A model generated the notes under the pieces. The model did not search any database, was not told the origin of the DNA, and worked only from the letters and a program-made list of their open reading frames with translations. 64,000 nt of DNA, from NCBI GenBank assembly GCA_963575745.1, contig CAUYUJ010012780.1:997237-1061236 (forward strand). The letters run 5' to 3'. The position numbers were made by a program, and so were the translations under genes. Shown here one piece after another: positions 1 through 11,794 of the stretch. Positions within the stretch are counted from its first letter, which is position 1; each line of letters begins with the position of its first letter. Source of the DNA: Prorocentrum cordatum. Its lineage: Eukaryota; Sar; Dinophyceae; Prorocentrales; Prorocentraceae.

Positions 1-270
1 AGGGGAGCTGGGGCTGGAGGGTGGAGACGACATGGACTAGGGGAGTGGGGGAGCGGAAGAGGAGACGGAGGGGGGGGATGATGAGGGGGCGGAGGAGAAT
101 GAAGCGGAGGAGTAGCAGCAGCAGCAACAGGAGCAGGAGCAGGAAGTGGACGAGGAGGGGGAGGGGGGAGGGCGAGGAAGAGGGCGCGGGAGAGGGGCAG
201 GGGGAAAGGAAAATGCTGAGAAAAGCAGGGAGGAAAAGTATAAGCGGAGAAAAAAACTGAGAATCACACA

Positions 271-535
271 TAGGAGGAGGAGGAGGAGGAGGAGGAGGAG
301 GAGGAGGAGGAGGAGGAGGAGGAGGAGGAGGAGGAAGAGGAGGAGGAGGGGGGGAGGAGGAGGAGGAGGAGGAGGAGGAGGAGGAGGAGGAGGAGGAGGA
401 GGAGCAGCAGCAGCAGCAGGAGGAGGAGGAGGAAAAGGAGAGGACGAGGAGGAGGACGAGGAGGAGGAGGAGGAGAACGAGGAGGAGGATGGGGAGGAGG
501 ACGAGGAGGAGGAGGAGGAGGAAAACGGGGAGGGG
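271..535. repeat. (GGA)n purine tract
   Basis: A near-continuous GGA/GAGGAA tract with a short GCA-rich interruption around 402-417. Long open frames here (poly-Arg, poly-Glu, poly-Gly, and poly-Ser/Leu/Pro on the other strand) are what such a repeat gives in any frame and are not called as genes. From 540 to 1130 I see mixed CCT-rich and GAC-rich sequence with no convincing gene. Confidence 0.9.
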
Positions 536-1130
536 AGAGACTCGTTCGCCTCCCCGCCCCATCCCTTCCGCCCATCGTACCCCCGTGAACTCACCCATCC
601 TTCCCATTCATGCCTTCCCTTCCTGCCGCTCCCATCCGTCCCGTCCCTCCCATCCCTCATTTCCTTCGGCGTGGTCGGCAGCATGTTCCCCCTCCCAGTC
701 GGAGAGTGGAGGAGGGAGATGACGACGGCGACGACGACGATGACGAGGACGATGTCATCGAGCTTCGCACTTCGCAGCGACAGCGCTTCTCTCTGATCGA
801 CTCCAGGCGGCATGCGAGCGAGCCAGGCTCCAGAGCAACAGGCCAGCACGCGAGGGACGAGGAAGAGGGAGGTAGAAAACGTTGGTGGAGGGCGTTGGTG
901 GAGGGCCAAGGCGAGGGGGGATATAAAACGTTATAATACCGCCAGGCTGAACCATGCACCACGAGATCATACGATCACTTGCGAGGACATTCCTGTTATC
1001 ACCGTACTCCTCTTCACCCTTCCTGGTCCTCACCCTCGTCCTCATCATAATCATCCTCCCCACCACCATCGCCAGATCTCTCGCGGTGCCTAGCTGCTCC
1101 AATTGAGCAGTCAGCAAATCATGATCGTGA

Positions 1131-3156
1131 TCATGAGGCCTTCTGGTCGCGCTGCGCCTTCGCAGCAGCGTCGACCATTTTCTTGGCCTTCGCTTTGAGT
1201 TTGTCGGCGGTGGCCGCTGACTTCTTCGCAGAATCCGCAGTGGCCTTGGTCTTGGCCGACGGGGTCAAAAGAGCTGCCTGGGCGGCCTTCGTTGCCTTCG
1301 AGGCGGCATCCGCCGCAGCCTTCGCTGCGGCCTCGAAGTCCGCCTCGGCTTGCTTCAGCTCGGTCTCGGCGGCCTTGGCTTTGACAGCCTTGGCAGCCGT
1401 CGCGACGGCGTCAGCCTCGACCTTCGTCGAAGCCTCAGCCTCGGTCGTGTCAGCCTTAGCGGTGGCCTTCTCCGTGGTCTCGGCCGTTGCCTCGGCTCGC
1501 TGCTGAGCCTCAGCCTCGGCCTGCTTGGCAAGCGCAGCCTGCTGCTGCTGCTGCTGAGCCTCCAGATCAGCCTCGGCCGTCGCAGCAGCGTCAGCCTCAG
1601 CGTTCACACCAGCCTCGGCCGTCGCAGCAGCGTCAGCTTGCTGCTGCTGCTGCTGCTGCTGCTGCTGAGCCTGCGCCTGCGCCTTCGCAGCAGCGTCAGC
1701 CTCGGCCTTCTTCGAAGCCTCGGCCGCCTGCGCCTTCGCAGCAGCGTCAGCCTCGGCCTTCTTCTCAGCCTCGGCCTTCGCGACAAGCTCAGCCTGCTGT
1801 TGCTGCTGTTGCTGCCGAGCCTCCAGCTCAGCCTGCGCCGTCGCAGCAGCGTCAGCCTCGGCCTTCTTCTCAGCCTCGGCCTTCTGCGCCTTCGCAGCAG
1901 CGTCGGCCTCGGCGGCCGTCTTCTCAGCCTCGGCCTTCGCGACAGCGTCAGCCTGCTGCTGTTGAGCCTCCAGCTCAGCCTGCGCCTTCGCAGCAGCGTC
2001 CGCCTCGGCGGCCTTCTTCTCAGCCTCGGCCTTCGCGGCACGCTCAGCCTGCTGCTGCCGAGCCTCCAGCTCAGCCTGCGCCTTCGCAGCAGCGTCAGCC
2101 TCGGCCTTCTCAGCCTCGGCCTTCGCGATAGCGTCAGCCTGCTGCTGCTGCTGCTGCTGCCGAGCCTCCAGCTCAGCCTGCGCCTTCGCAGCAGCGTCAG
2201 TCGCGGCCTTCTTCCCAGCCTCGGCCGTCGCGGCAAGCTGCTGCTGCTCAGCCGCGGCCTCGGGCGCTAGCGGCGCGGTCGAGGGCTGGGCGGCGGCCCA
2301 CATCCGCGAGAGCGCCTCCATCAAGTTCGCGTTGCGCACCTGCGGCTTGAGAAGGGCGGCGAGAGGCGCTGCAGCACGCGCAATGACGAGACGACGCGTC
2401 ACAACGCACATTACAAATCTTTACGCAGCACTGCAATGGCACATTACACGACACATATTGTGATAATGCATTCCACTCCTTCTCCCCTGCTCATCTTTAT
2501 CCTCCTTCTTCCCCTCCTCCTCATCATCCTGCTCCTCTTCATTTCCTCCTGCGCCCCCTCCTCCCCCTCTCCTCATCCTCCGTCTCATCCTTCTCCCTCT
2601 TCCCTCTTCCTCCTCCTTCGTCCCCTCATCTTGTCCAAAGCCAGCGAACTGCCAGCAAAGTTCAACATGCTGTCGCCCCGTCCCTCTTCCTCATCAGCAT
2701 CATCTCCCCTCCCGTCCTCCTCCACATCCTCCTCTACTGCTTTCTTCCTCCTCCTCATCATCCCCCTTATCCTCCTCCTCATCCGCATCCTTCTTCTCAT
2801 CGTCCAAAGGTGGGCGGGGCGGCACGTTGGCAAGCTGCATGTTGGCCTCGAGCGAAGACCGCGATATCACCAGCCCCTGCTCATTGATGTTGCCCAGGCT
2901 GATCCTGGCGAGATTTCGGGGAGCAAGGGTAACGCCATCACCATTGTCGCGTCGCCGTGCTCTTCCTATCGTCGTATCCTCCTCCTCGTCCTCCTCCGCC
3001 GTCCTCCCTCCTCCTCCCTCCTCCTCCGTCTCCTCCTCCACATCCTCCTCCTGATCCTCTTCCCTCGCCCCCTTCCCTCGTCCTCCCTCATCCCGTGTCT
3101 CCTCGCCATCCTATTCTTGCTCCTATTCCTCCTCCTCCTCCTCCGCCTCCTCCTCC

Positions 3157-3214
<58 letters not shown>

Positions 3215-3317
3215 GTGTCTCCTCCTCCTCCTACTCCTACTCCTCCTCCTCATCCTCCTCCTCTCTCTATCTATATATCTACCTATATCCCTCTCTCTCT
3301 CACGCTCTCTCCCTCTC

Positions 3318-3394
<77 letters not shown>

Positions 3395-4283
3395 GTGTTT
3401 CTCTCTCTCTCTCTCTCTCTCCTCTCTCTTGTCCCTTACCCCTGCTGCGCTGCTGCCGCTCGCAGCCTCATTGCCCGCTCCCCTGTCGATCCGATCCCAC
3501 CTTCGTCGACGGCCGAATCCGAACGGGCGATTTCACGCGAACGGTCCTCACTCCGTAGCACGGCTTCGACGTCTTCCCGCAGTACATGAAGCCCGCGGGG
3601 ATGTACATCATCTCCCCGCACACCCCGATCTCAAGAGGTTTCCCCCCGAGCCCCGCTCCCCAAAACGTTGCACGTGGGAGGTCGGACACCCAGAACGAGT
3701 TCCGCGCACCGCATCGGCGGCGCTCCGAGCGACCAGGAACCCAGGACATGAAAACGCTAGCAGCGACCCCAATAACGAAGAGGGGGAGGAGGAGGAGGAG
3801 GAGGAGGAGGAGGAGGAGGAGGAGGTGGAGGTGGAGTAGGAGGAGGATGAGGCGGAGGAGGCGGAGGAGGACGAGGGGGAGAGAAACCAGGAACCTGAAA
3901 CATAGGTGGAGGGGGAAGAGGACGAACAAGAGGAGGACCATGCACACAGGATATGAACACTATTGTGTAGGGCGCAGGGGGAGGAGGAACGATGGGGAGA
4001 CGTACGGATGGATGAAGAGAAGGAGGAAAGATGAGGAGGGGGATGAAGAGGAAGAGGAGCGGGGAGGAGGAAGACAGATGCTGATAAGGAGATACGGGGA
4101 CATTGATGAGGATGAATGATGAGAAGGAGGAGGATGAGACGGAGGAGGAAGGGTGCGGAGGAGGAAGAGGAGGGATGAGGAGGTGGAGGAGGAATGGTGA
4201 GGAGGAGGAGGAGGAGGAGGAGGAAGGATGATGATACTGATGATGATGATGATGAGGAGAAGGATGAGGAGGAGGTGGAGGGC

Positions 4284-4314
<31 letters not shown>

Positions 4315-7300
4315 GGAGGAGGAGGAGGAGACGGATGACTATCGCCACCTCGCCCGAATGCCCCTGAACCACCGTGTTGGGGCCCTGCTCCACCGAGTAG
4401 ACCTGCGCGCCCGAGCCGTCGGCACCGATGTCCGTGTTCGCAGGCAGCACCTTGAACGTCTCCAGGACCCGATCGAAGTTCACGTTGCCGTTCTCGGCGC
4501 TCTCGGGGTCGTACTTCGAGATGAAATTTGCCACGTCCTGGCAAGGCGCGCAGCGCGGGCCGACGACGACGATGGGGACGGAGGGCGAGAGCCAGGAGAA
4601 TTAGACGGATGAAGCAGAGGGCACACACAAGGACAACGAGAGCACAGGCGATGAGGAGGAGGAGGAGGAGGAGGAGAAGGAGGAGGATGAGAGGGAAGAG
4701 GAGGGGGAGGGGAGGGCAGACGCACGCGGGGGAGTGGAGGGGGAGGCGGAGGAGGAGGAGGAAGAGGAGGAGGAGAGGGAGGAGAGAGGAGGGGGATGAG
4801 GAGGAGGAGGAGGAGGAGGAGGAGGAGGAACGAGGAGGAGGAGGAGGAGGAGGAGGAGGAGGGAGGGGGAGGAGCGGAGGCTGAGTGTTTGATGAATGCG
4901 GTCCTGCACGCGAGCCATGACCAGCTTCCTAGTTCCAGCCACCTGGTACCTCAACGTGGGCATCATGACGGCCTCGGTCCCCGCCCACGCGTGCCCCGCC
5001 GAACTGTAGAACAGGTGAGCCTTGTCCGTGATCGACTTGATCTCCGAGGGCGCCTGCTCCTGCCAGAGCTGCTGCCAGCTGCTGCCCACGAAGCCCTCGG
5101 CGAGCTTCAGCATGTTCTCGTTCTCCGCAACCGAGGGCACTGGGAGCGTCTTCCGACCAGCTGGGAACGATTTCGCTTGCCATTGGTTCAGCAAGCCAGC
5201 AGCGCCGACGGACAAGACACTCCCTGCAACATCTGCCATGTCCTGCAGGCGCACAGCCATCCCTCATCGTCCTCATCCTTCTCCTCCTTCCTGCTCCTCC
5301 TCCTTCCTCCTCCTCCCCCTCCTCCGCCTCTCTCCTCCCTCTCCTCCTTCTCATCCTCCTCCTGTTTATCCCCCTCATCCTCCTCCTCCTCCTCCTCTTC
5401 CTCCTCCTCATCCTCGTCCTCCTCCGTCTCCTCCTCCTCGCTCTCCTCCTCCACCTCCCTCACTGGCGTCCTTGATGATGAAAGGGACGCCCTGCGAAAC
5501 TCGATCACCAGCGTCCGCGAACGTCACCTGCTGGATCTTCAGAACGTGCTGCCACTCCGCCATGAAGAAACTCCCAGCCCACATGCCAGGGACCCGCGAA
5601 TCAGACAACTTCGCGATCCTCTTGGCAGCGTCGCGAGCGATCCGCTTGAACCCGTTCTCGGCGTCCTTCTTCTTCTTCTCCTCGGACGCCTTGGCGGCTG
5701 ACCTGACCGCTGCCAGCCCCCCCTTGACGGCCTTGACCGCGCCCTTGAAGGTCGTGATCAAGTCCGTGACCAATTGGAGCTTGTTCTTCATCGAGCGCTC
5801 GAGCGTGTCCAGACCTCGCTGCTTGGTGACCTAGGAAGCTAGAAGGAGGGGGGAGGAGGAGGAGGAGGAGGAGGACGAGGAGGAGGAGGCGGAGGAGGAA
5901 GTCGACGAGGATGAAGAGGAGGAGGACGAGGAGGAGGATGAGGAGGATGAGGGGGATGATGAGGAGGGAGGATGAGGAGGAGGAAGAGGAGGAGGAGGAG
6001 GAGGAGGAGGAGGGAGGAGGAGAATGACACGGATGATGAGCAGGAGGAGGAGGAGGGAGGAGGAAGAGGAGAATACCAGGGAGGGACGATACAAGAAAGA
6101 TGGTTGAGGAGAACGATGACGAGTCGGAGGAGGAACACGTCTGGGGAGGAGTCGGAGGAATGATAAGGAAGATAAGGAGGAGGATGAGGAGGAGGAGGAG
6201 GAACATGGAGGATCATGTAGGACAGTTGAGGAGAGGCATGCGGCGTCGGGGCCTGCGCTGCCTGCTCGGCAAGGAGGTTCTCGATCTCCACCAGCTCGGC
6301 CAAGTGCTTCGGGTTCTGACTGATCTGCTTCTTCTCGGACCTGCAATGGTCGAAGAACTCTTTGAAGCCCGCTGGCTGCTCTACCTTAAGGGGGGGAGCG
6401 AGGAGGAGAAGGAGGAGGACGAGAAGAGGAAGGAGGAGGAGGAGGAGGAGGAGGAGGAGGAGGAGGAGCAGGAAGAAGAAGATGGGGAGGTGGAGGGGGT
6501 GGAGGTGGGGAGAGCGAGAGGACGAGATTATAGAGGAGGTGTGGGTGGACGAGGAAAAGGACGAGGATGCTGAATCAGAAGAGGAGAAAGTAGGAGGATG
6601 AGGAGAAGGAGGACACGGAGGGGGAGGAGAAAGAGGAGGAGGATGAGGAGACCGAGGAAGGAGGAAGATGGGGAAGAGACGGATCGGGAGGAGGAGGATG
6701 AGGAGGATGAGGAGGAGGAGGAGGGGAGGTGGAGGAGGAGAGGTGGCCAGAGTTCACTCCCCCCCAACCTTCGTCCTCTCCTGTGGCTGGTTCCGCCCGA
6801 CGCGCTGAACAGCGAGCTCGACGTGGTTGGTGGAGGCGCACATGATCTCGTCGGAGGTCGGCCAGGTCACGACCTTGCTGGAGCCATTGAACACCGCCTG
6901 GCACAACGCACCTTTCAGCACGACGTTGGTGACCATCATCTGAACTCCAGTCGCCACTTTGTCATATCCGTCGGACCCGAGCTCCTGCATCACTGCCGAC
7001 GCCTCGCCGCTCGCGTCCACCCACTTGCTCGTCAGCTTCGCCAGCTTCTCCTGAAATTTTGAGAAGCCCTGAGCGGCCTTGTCCTGGAAGCTGGCAGGGT
7101 TCCTCCTGGACCCCTTCTTGGGCTGCTCCTGCGAGTCGCTCCCGTCGGACACGTCCTCGCTTCCGCCATCTCCGACCTGTGGCAACGATCCGCCGCCCAG
7201 ATCATCTTCATCCAATGGTTCACCGTCCAACTCCTCGTCGATGCTGAGCTCGTCCTGCGGCAACGGGGACTCCCCTCGGCACCTCCTGCGAGACTTGGCC

Positions 7301-9705
7301 TTCATGTCCTCGATCTTCTCCCGACGGCGCTTCCGAACGTCTGCGTGTGGATCGTCTGCGGTATCTCCTGAATGATCACGCTTAGACTTCGCCCCGCTGC
7401 TGGCCGCGCTGCGACGATCGCCACGGCTCCTCGAACGGCTCTCCGATCTCCCGCGGTCCTGCTTGGCGTGCCTGGGCCTGGCCTGGAGGAAGTTGCTCCC
7501 GCTGCCGATCGCACTGCCACTGGTGTTCATGTGCAGGTTGCTGCCCCAAGTCGACTCGCCCTGCTCATACATTGGGAGGTCGCCCTCCATGCGTAGAATA
7601 TCATCCTCCTTCGGGTTCCTCTTGGCGGCGTCGCTGAGCTCCACTCGGTTGCCGATCTTGTTCTGCTCGTACCACATCACGTAGTCCTCCACAGCGATGA
7701 GAACTCGCAAAGGCGAGCCTGGCGGTCCCAGCATGTCCGTCTCTTTGCCGCTGTCCGCCGCCGTGTCCTTCGCCCACATGCCGATCGCCTCGGATCGGAA
7801 GAAAGAGGAGGAGGAGGGGGAGGAGGAGGAGGAGGAGGAGGAGGAGGAGGAGGAGGAGTTGGGGCAATGGGGAGGGAGGGAGAGCGATAGGGGGAAGGGA
7901 CACGAAGAGGGAGGAGGGAAGGCAACGGCCAAGGGGGGGAGGAGGGAGTAGCAGGGAACACATAACTCACTGGGAAGGGCAACCGATTCGAATTCGAATG
8001 CCAACGGTTCGAGTACCACCGATTCGAAGGCCATCGATTCGAACTACTCCGAGCGTCGAGCTCCGACGGCACAACACAAAGCACGTTCTGCGGCCAAGTG
8101 CCATCTGGCTAGTGAACGACTTCGATCCTGCTCCCATCTTCCTCCTCCCACCTCCCTCTCGCCTCCTATGTTGTGCTCTATGCTCTAACAACCCTGCATC
8201 ACCCCACCTGCCTCCTCCACTCCCTCCTTCCTCCTTCCCCTTCCTCCTTCCACCTTCTCCGTCTTCCTTTCTCCTTCCTCCTTCCCCGTCCTCCTTCCCC
8301 CTCCCTCCTTCCTCCCTCCCCCCCAATCCTCAATCCTCCTTACTCCTTCCTTCCCCTTACCTGGCTCAAGCAGCCGCAAGCCGCAAGCCTCGGTCTCAGA
8401 GACCCCCAGCTCCTCCATCTGGTAGCGGATGTACTTCCGACGGTGCATGTAGACGCCCTTCACGCCACGGTCGCTGATCTGCACGGGGCGATGGCGACAG
8501 ACAGAGAGGCTGCAAGAGGCACAGTGGAGAAGAGATGGGAGACCACCGCACGACGGCCTGTCATGAAGGACAAGGGGGAAGCGCAGGGGCCACGGCCACG
8601 GGGGAGCAACAGCAACCAGTGAGCGAAGCACGAATGCTAACGCACGAAGTTGACGCGATGCGAGCTCTTCTAACTTCTAAGGCACCACAAACTAAACAAG
8701 GCAACGACAATAAACGATGAAGGCAAGCCCGAAACTCTAAGTAGAACCGTTTACCTCCGACCTCGGACCTCGTGGGATCGTGCTCCCGTGGGATCGTGCT
8801 CCGGTGGGGTCGATGCTCTCGTGGGATCGTGCTCTGGTGGGACCAACGCCCCTGGGGGGAGAAAGAAGGCTGGCGTGATCCCTGCAATCCCCTGGCCAGC
8901 CTGAGCTGACTCGTACACGCGCAGGAACTTCGCGAAGTCGAAGCTCCCCCTGCAGATGCCTCTGCCACGCGCCTGAGGAGCGGCGGCGACAGCAGAGGAA
9001 ATAACACGGGGGGGGCAACGCTATTGCAAACCCAGAAGTGAGTGGCAAATCCTACGGGATTCACCACTCAGGAGCCCTACGGAGCCCCAAGGAGTTTCGC
9101 TTCTGGGACCTGCGGACCTACCCGATTCGAAAATGGAGGCCCCAGGGTTTCCATCCCCTCCTGCTCCTCGTCCTCCTCGTCCTCCTCCTCCTCCTCCTCC
9201 TCCTCCTCCTCCTCCGCCTCCCCCTTCCTCCCCCTCCTCACCCTCCTCCTCCTCCTCCGCATCCTGTCCATACTCATTCTCGCTCCTTTCCCTCCTCCAT
9301 TTTCCGCCGCGCCTGGCAAACATTGAGGTAACTTTTCATGAAAGTCATGAGCCTGGCCTTGTCCTTCGACGCGCGGATCTGCTTGAACTTATCAGCTGAG
9401 GCCTTCCCCTGCCTCTTGGCGTCCTCGCTCGCCGCCTTCAGGGCTGACAAGTGGAATCGGCAATATGCCTCACGATCCACCGCAGCATTCTCGCAGTCAA
9501 CGTACCCGCACGCCTTCGTCTTTGGCTTCGGCTTCTGCTCGGCGTTGGGCTTTGACGGCAAAGGCGGGGGCCTGCTTCCAGCGTCGCCTCCGCCTTGGCC
9601 CTTCACGTCGCCGTCCTCACGGCGCTGATCCACTTTTTTGGCGATCGCCTCAGGAGGCGCGCCGTCGTCGTCTGACAAGGCTGCCGCCAGATCTAAAGAA
9701 GACAT
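1131..9705 (-). CDS. 11-exon gene, dinoflagellate family of unknown function (1,321 aa)
   Basis: Exons, minus strand: 9705-9313, 8972-8901, 8478-8389, 7788-6769, 6384-6253, 5830-5471, 5242-4904, 4537-4349, 3629-3547, 2904-2826, 2339-1131. All ten junctions keep phase and sum to 3,966 nt ending in TGA. Exon 1 has a possible zinc knuckle C66-x4-C71-x10-C82-x2-H85 after an acidic N-terminus. Exons 2-3 give a basic segment with FDFAKFLRVY and MHRRKYIRYQMEEL. Exon 4 (residues 186-525) holds an SRSRSR-type stretch and KKR-like basic clusters, suggesting a nuclear protein, then an acidic part. Exons 5-10 look globular (GEMMYIPAGFMYCGK in exon 9). Exon 11 is about 400 residues almost only of A, E, K, Q and D, a TolA-like continuous helix. 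I recognise the zinc-knuckle plus FxxF plus acidic layout from multicopy dinoflagellate proteins of unknown function. Boundaries of introns 2, 6, 8 and 10 are the least certain. Confidence 0.78.
2340..9312 (-). other. ten introns made largely of simple repeats, with short direct repeats at the splice sites
   Basis: Intron lengths in transcript order are 340, 422, 600, 384, 422, 228, 366, 719, 642 and 486. All end in AG. Donors are GC (1, 2, 3, 5), GT (4, 8, 10) and GA (6, 7, 9), which fits known dinoflagellate splicing. The exon end plus intron start is repeated at the intron end plus next exon: CAGGCGCG (intron 1), CGAGGC (3), AAGGT (4), AGGAC (6), CAGGAC (7), AGGA (9) and GTGC (10). Introns 2, 5 and 8 share only three bases. 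The bodies are GGA/TCC tracts in either orientation, with a (TCA)n tract at 3157-3213 and a (CT)n tract at 3282-3425 in intron 9. Some junctions have alternatives; for intron 6 a GT donor at about 5464 also keeps frame. Confidence 0.7.
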
Positions 9706-9783
9706 GGCTGCAACCACTTATGAGCACGGACTCGCACGCGCGGTCTGGCGCGCTTTGCACTTGCAATCACAAGAAGAATCACG

Positions 9784-9804
9784 CCTGAGCCAAATTGGCT
9801 ATCC
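9784..9804 (-). other. relict dinoflagellate spliced leader
   Basis: The minus strand reads TAGCCAATTTGGCTCAGG, which matches 16 of 18 bases of the conserved DinoSL core TAGCCATTTTGGCTCAAG (16 of 21 over the longer leader). It ends 79 bases before the ATG of the 11-exon gene, in the same orientation. Relict leaders at gene 5' ends are a known dinoflagellate sign of past retroposition of trans-spliced mRNA. Confidence 0.65.
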
Positions 9805-9989
9805 CTCTTCCTTCTCCTCCTCCTCCTCCTCCTCCTCCTCCTCCACGTCCTCCTCATCCTCCTCCTTCCTCCTTCGCCCTCCTCCTGTTCCTCCTCCTCC
9901 TCCTCCTCCTCGTCCTTCTCCTCATCCTCCTTCTGAGCCGTTTTGATTTGCCCAGTGCGTATGAGGACGCCCACCCTCCTCCTCCTCTT

Positions 9990-10260
9990 CCTCCTGCTCC
10001 TCCTTCACGTCCTCCTCCTCCCCACCTTGGCCTCCGCCATGGAGGGCACTGTATTCGACGATGTCGGAGCCTTCCTCAGGACGATCTGGGAAGTCGCTCG
10101 GTACGGACTGCCACACATGGAGGGCGGTCCTCAAGCGCAGCCCGCCCCATATCGGCACCGTCTCAAGAATCCCCACCACCCCGCGAGTCCTTCGGCATTC
10201 AGCACGAGGGAGGCGTCTTGGGATGGTGGAGACCTCGCGGATGGTGCTGATATAAGCCGA
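9990..10260. other. possible upstream exon, strand uncertain
   Basis: Protein-like sequence occurs in two frames: FDDVGAFLRTIWEVARYGLPHM on plus, and LRTALHVWQSVPSDF followed by an acidic stretch on minus. The minus reading would fit the local gene direction, but it lies upstream of the relict leader of the 11-exon gene and so should not belong to it. I cannot choose between them. Confidence 0.25.
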
Positions 10261-10843
10261 ACAACGCCATGACCGAGAAGCCACGCGTAAAACATATATG
10301 GAAATGGATATGGACATAACTGCATCATCAATGAGAAGGCGCACTCGGCCGTGGAATGCCGTGAACTTGCCGCATCTTGGGCGCGAAACAGCTGTAGCAA
10401 TTAGTTGGCGCGCAACGGCGCCCTCGAGCGCCCTCAGTCCTCAGCCCTCGACCCTTGTGCCCTGGGACCCCGATGTCAGAATACTCAATGTTCGCATCGT
10501 TTTCTCCGTGATGCGATTTCGTAAGGCTGGTGAGGGATGGGACAGGGAGGGAGGGAATACCGTACATCACCCAGGGGCCCAGGGAGGGAGTTAGCACCGC
10601 CCATCCTTTTGAACATCCTGGTCCATATCTGTTCGAACTTGCCCCCACGCCGCCCACCCCTGTGGACATCTCTACAGCGGGGGGGAAGTGATGGGGGAAG
10701 GCGGAAGGGCGAAGTGGGTGGGAAGGGCAAGGGAGAACCCAGAGCGAAACGCTCTTTCTTCCGACCGAGAGCCACAGACGCGCTGCTCTGACGCCATCTT
10801 CGGGGCGCCGAACGGGCAGCGGCGGGGCTAGGCTCTGGATCCC

Positions 10844-11095
10844 TTGGCACCCCCGCCTCCTCCTCCTCTCCCTCCTCCTCCTCATCCTCCTCCTCCTCCT
10901 CCTCCTCCTCCTCCTCCTCCTCCTCCTCTACTGTCCCCTCTCCCTCCTCCCGTCCTCCTCCTCCTCCTCCTCCTCCTCCTCCTCCTCGTCCTCCTCCTCG
11001 TCCTCCTCCTCCTCCTCCTCCTCCTCCTCCTCCTCCCCCTCCCCTCCCCCTCCTCCTCCTCATACTCTCTACTGCTCCCTCTCTCTCCTCCCCCC
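10844..11095. repeat. (TCC)n pyrimidine tract
   Basis: A CCTCCT tract with a few CTCGTC interruptions. It follows 10.3-10.84 kb, where I see no gene. Confidence 0.85.
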
Positions 11096-11289
11096 TCCCC
11101 TTTTCGGCTCTTCTTTGTTTCTCCTCCCCCAAGGGTCCGTCTTCAAATCCAACCCTCTCCCGCTCCTACATCATCCTTCTCCCCGCCCCCTCTCCTACCT
11201 TTACCGCTTCCCGCCCCCAACGCAACAGATGCGGCCCTCAAGGGGGCTCGGAGGCCAGGGCCAGCCCGCACATGATGTCCACCACGTCC

Positions 11290-11525
11290 TGCGGGCACAG
11301 GAAGGAGGGGGAGGAGGGGGGGGGGAATGGAGGAGGGAGAGGGGGAGGAGGGGGGGAACAGGAGGAGAGGCGGATGGGGGGGGGAAGGGGGAGGAAGGGG
11401 AAGGGCAGGAGGAGGGGGAGGAGGGGGAGGACATGAGCAGCATAGGGAGGAGGGGGAAGAGGGGCGGAGCAGGATGAGGGGGAGGGGGGGAGGGGAAGAC
11501 GGGAAAGGCGGAGGGGGAGAAGCCG
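11290..11525. repeat. GGGGGA-rich purine tract
   Basis: Irregular GGAGGGGG repeats. The next 250 bases (to about 11790) are ordinary mixed sequence with ACGCG/CATGCG runs and no gene that I can support. Confidence 0.75.
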
Positions 11526-11794
11526 CTGTGCTACGCTGCTATGTTGTGCGTATACACACTACATATTACACATGCGCGCGTGCGTTTATGTATCTGCGTT
11601 CATGCGCTCGCGCAGCACATTCGCCCACGCAGTTAATAACGACACGGCTGCGCCTAACAATGCGTTCACATAAACCGCACCCAATGCGCAATATGTAGTG
11701 TTACCGCCTTCCGTGGCGCGACCACTACCAGTCGGAGTCAGCACGTGATGTTGCTACCTAACAGGTGCCGCTATGAGTTGTACGGCGCGCTGAG

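Noticed and set aside
37-909. Long poly-Ser/Pro/Leu and poly-Arg/Glu open frames over GGA/TCC tracts, here and at 14.4-15.5, 48.2-49.4 and elsewhere
   Set aside because: Trinucleotide repeats leave all frames open; no non-repeat domain or start context supports a gene.
2631-2700. Possible extra exon with MLNFAGSSLALDKM in intron 10 of the 11-exon gene
   Set aside because: No acceptor and donor pair keeps phase with both neighbours, whereas joining 2826 to 2339 directly does.
7984-8045. GGTTCGAGTACC and GATTCGAA words suggesting a tRNA T-arm
   Set aside because: They are part of a short GATTCGAA repeat within an intron; no cloverleaf can be drawn around them.
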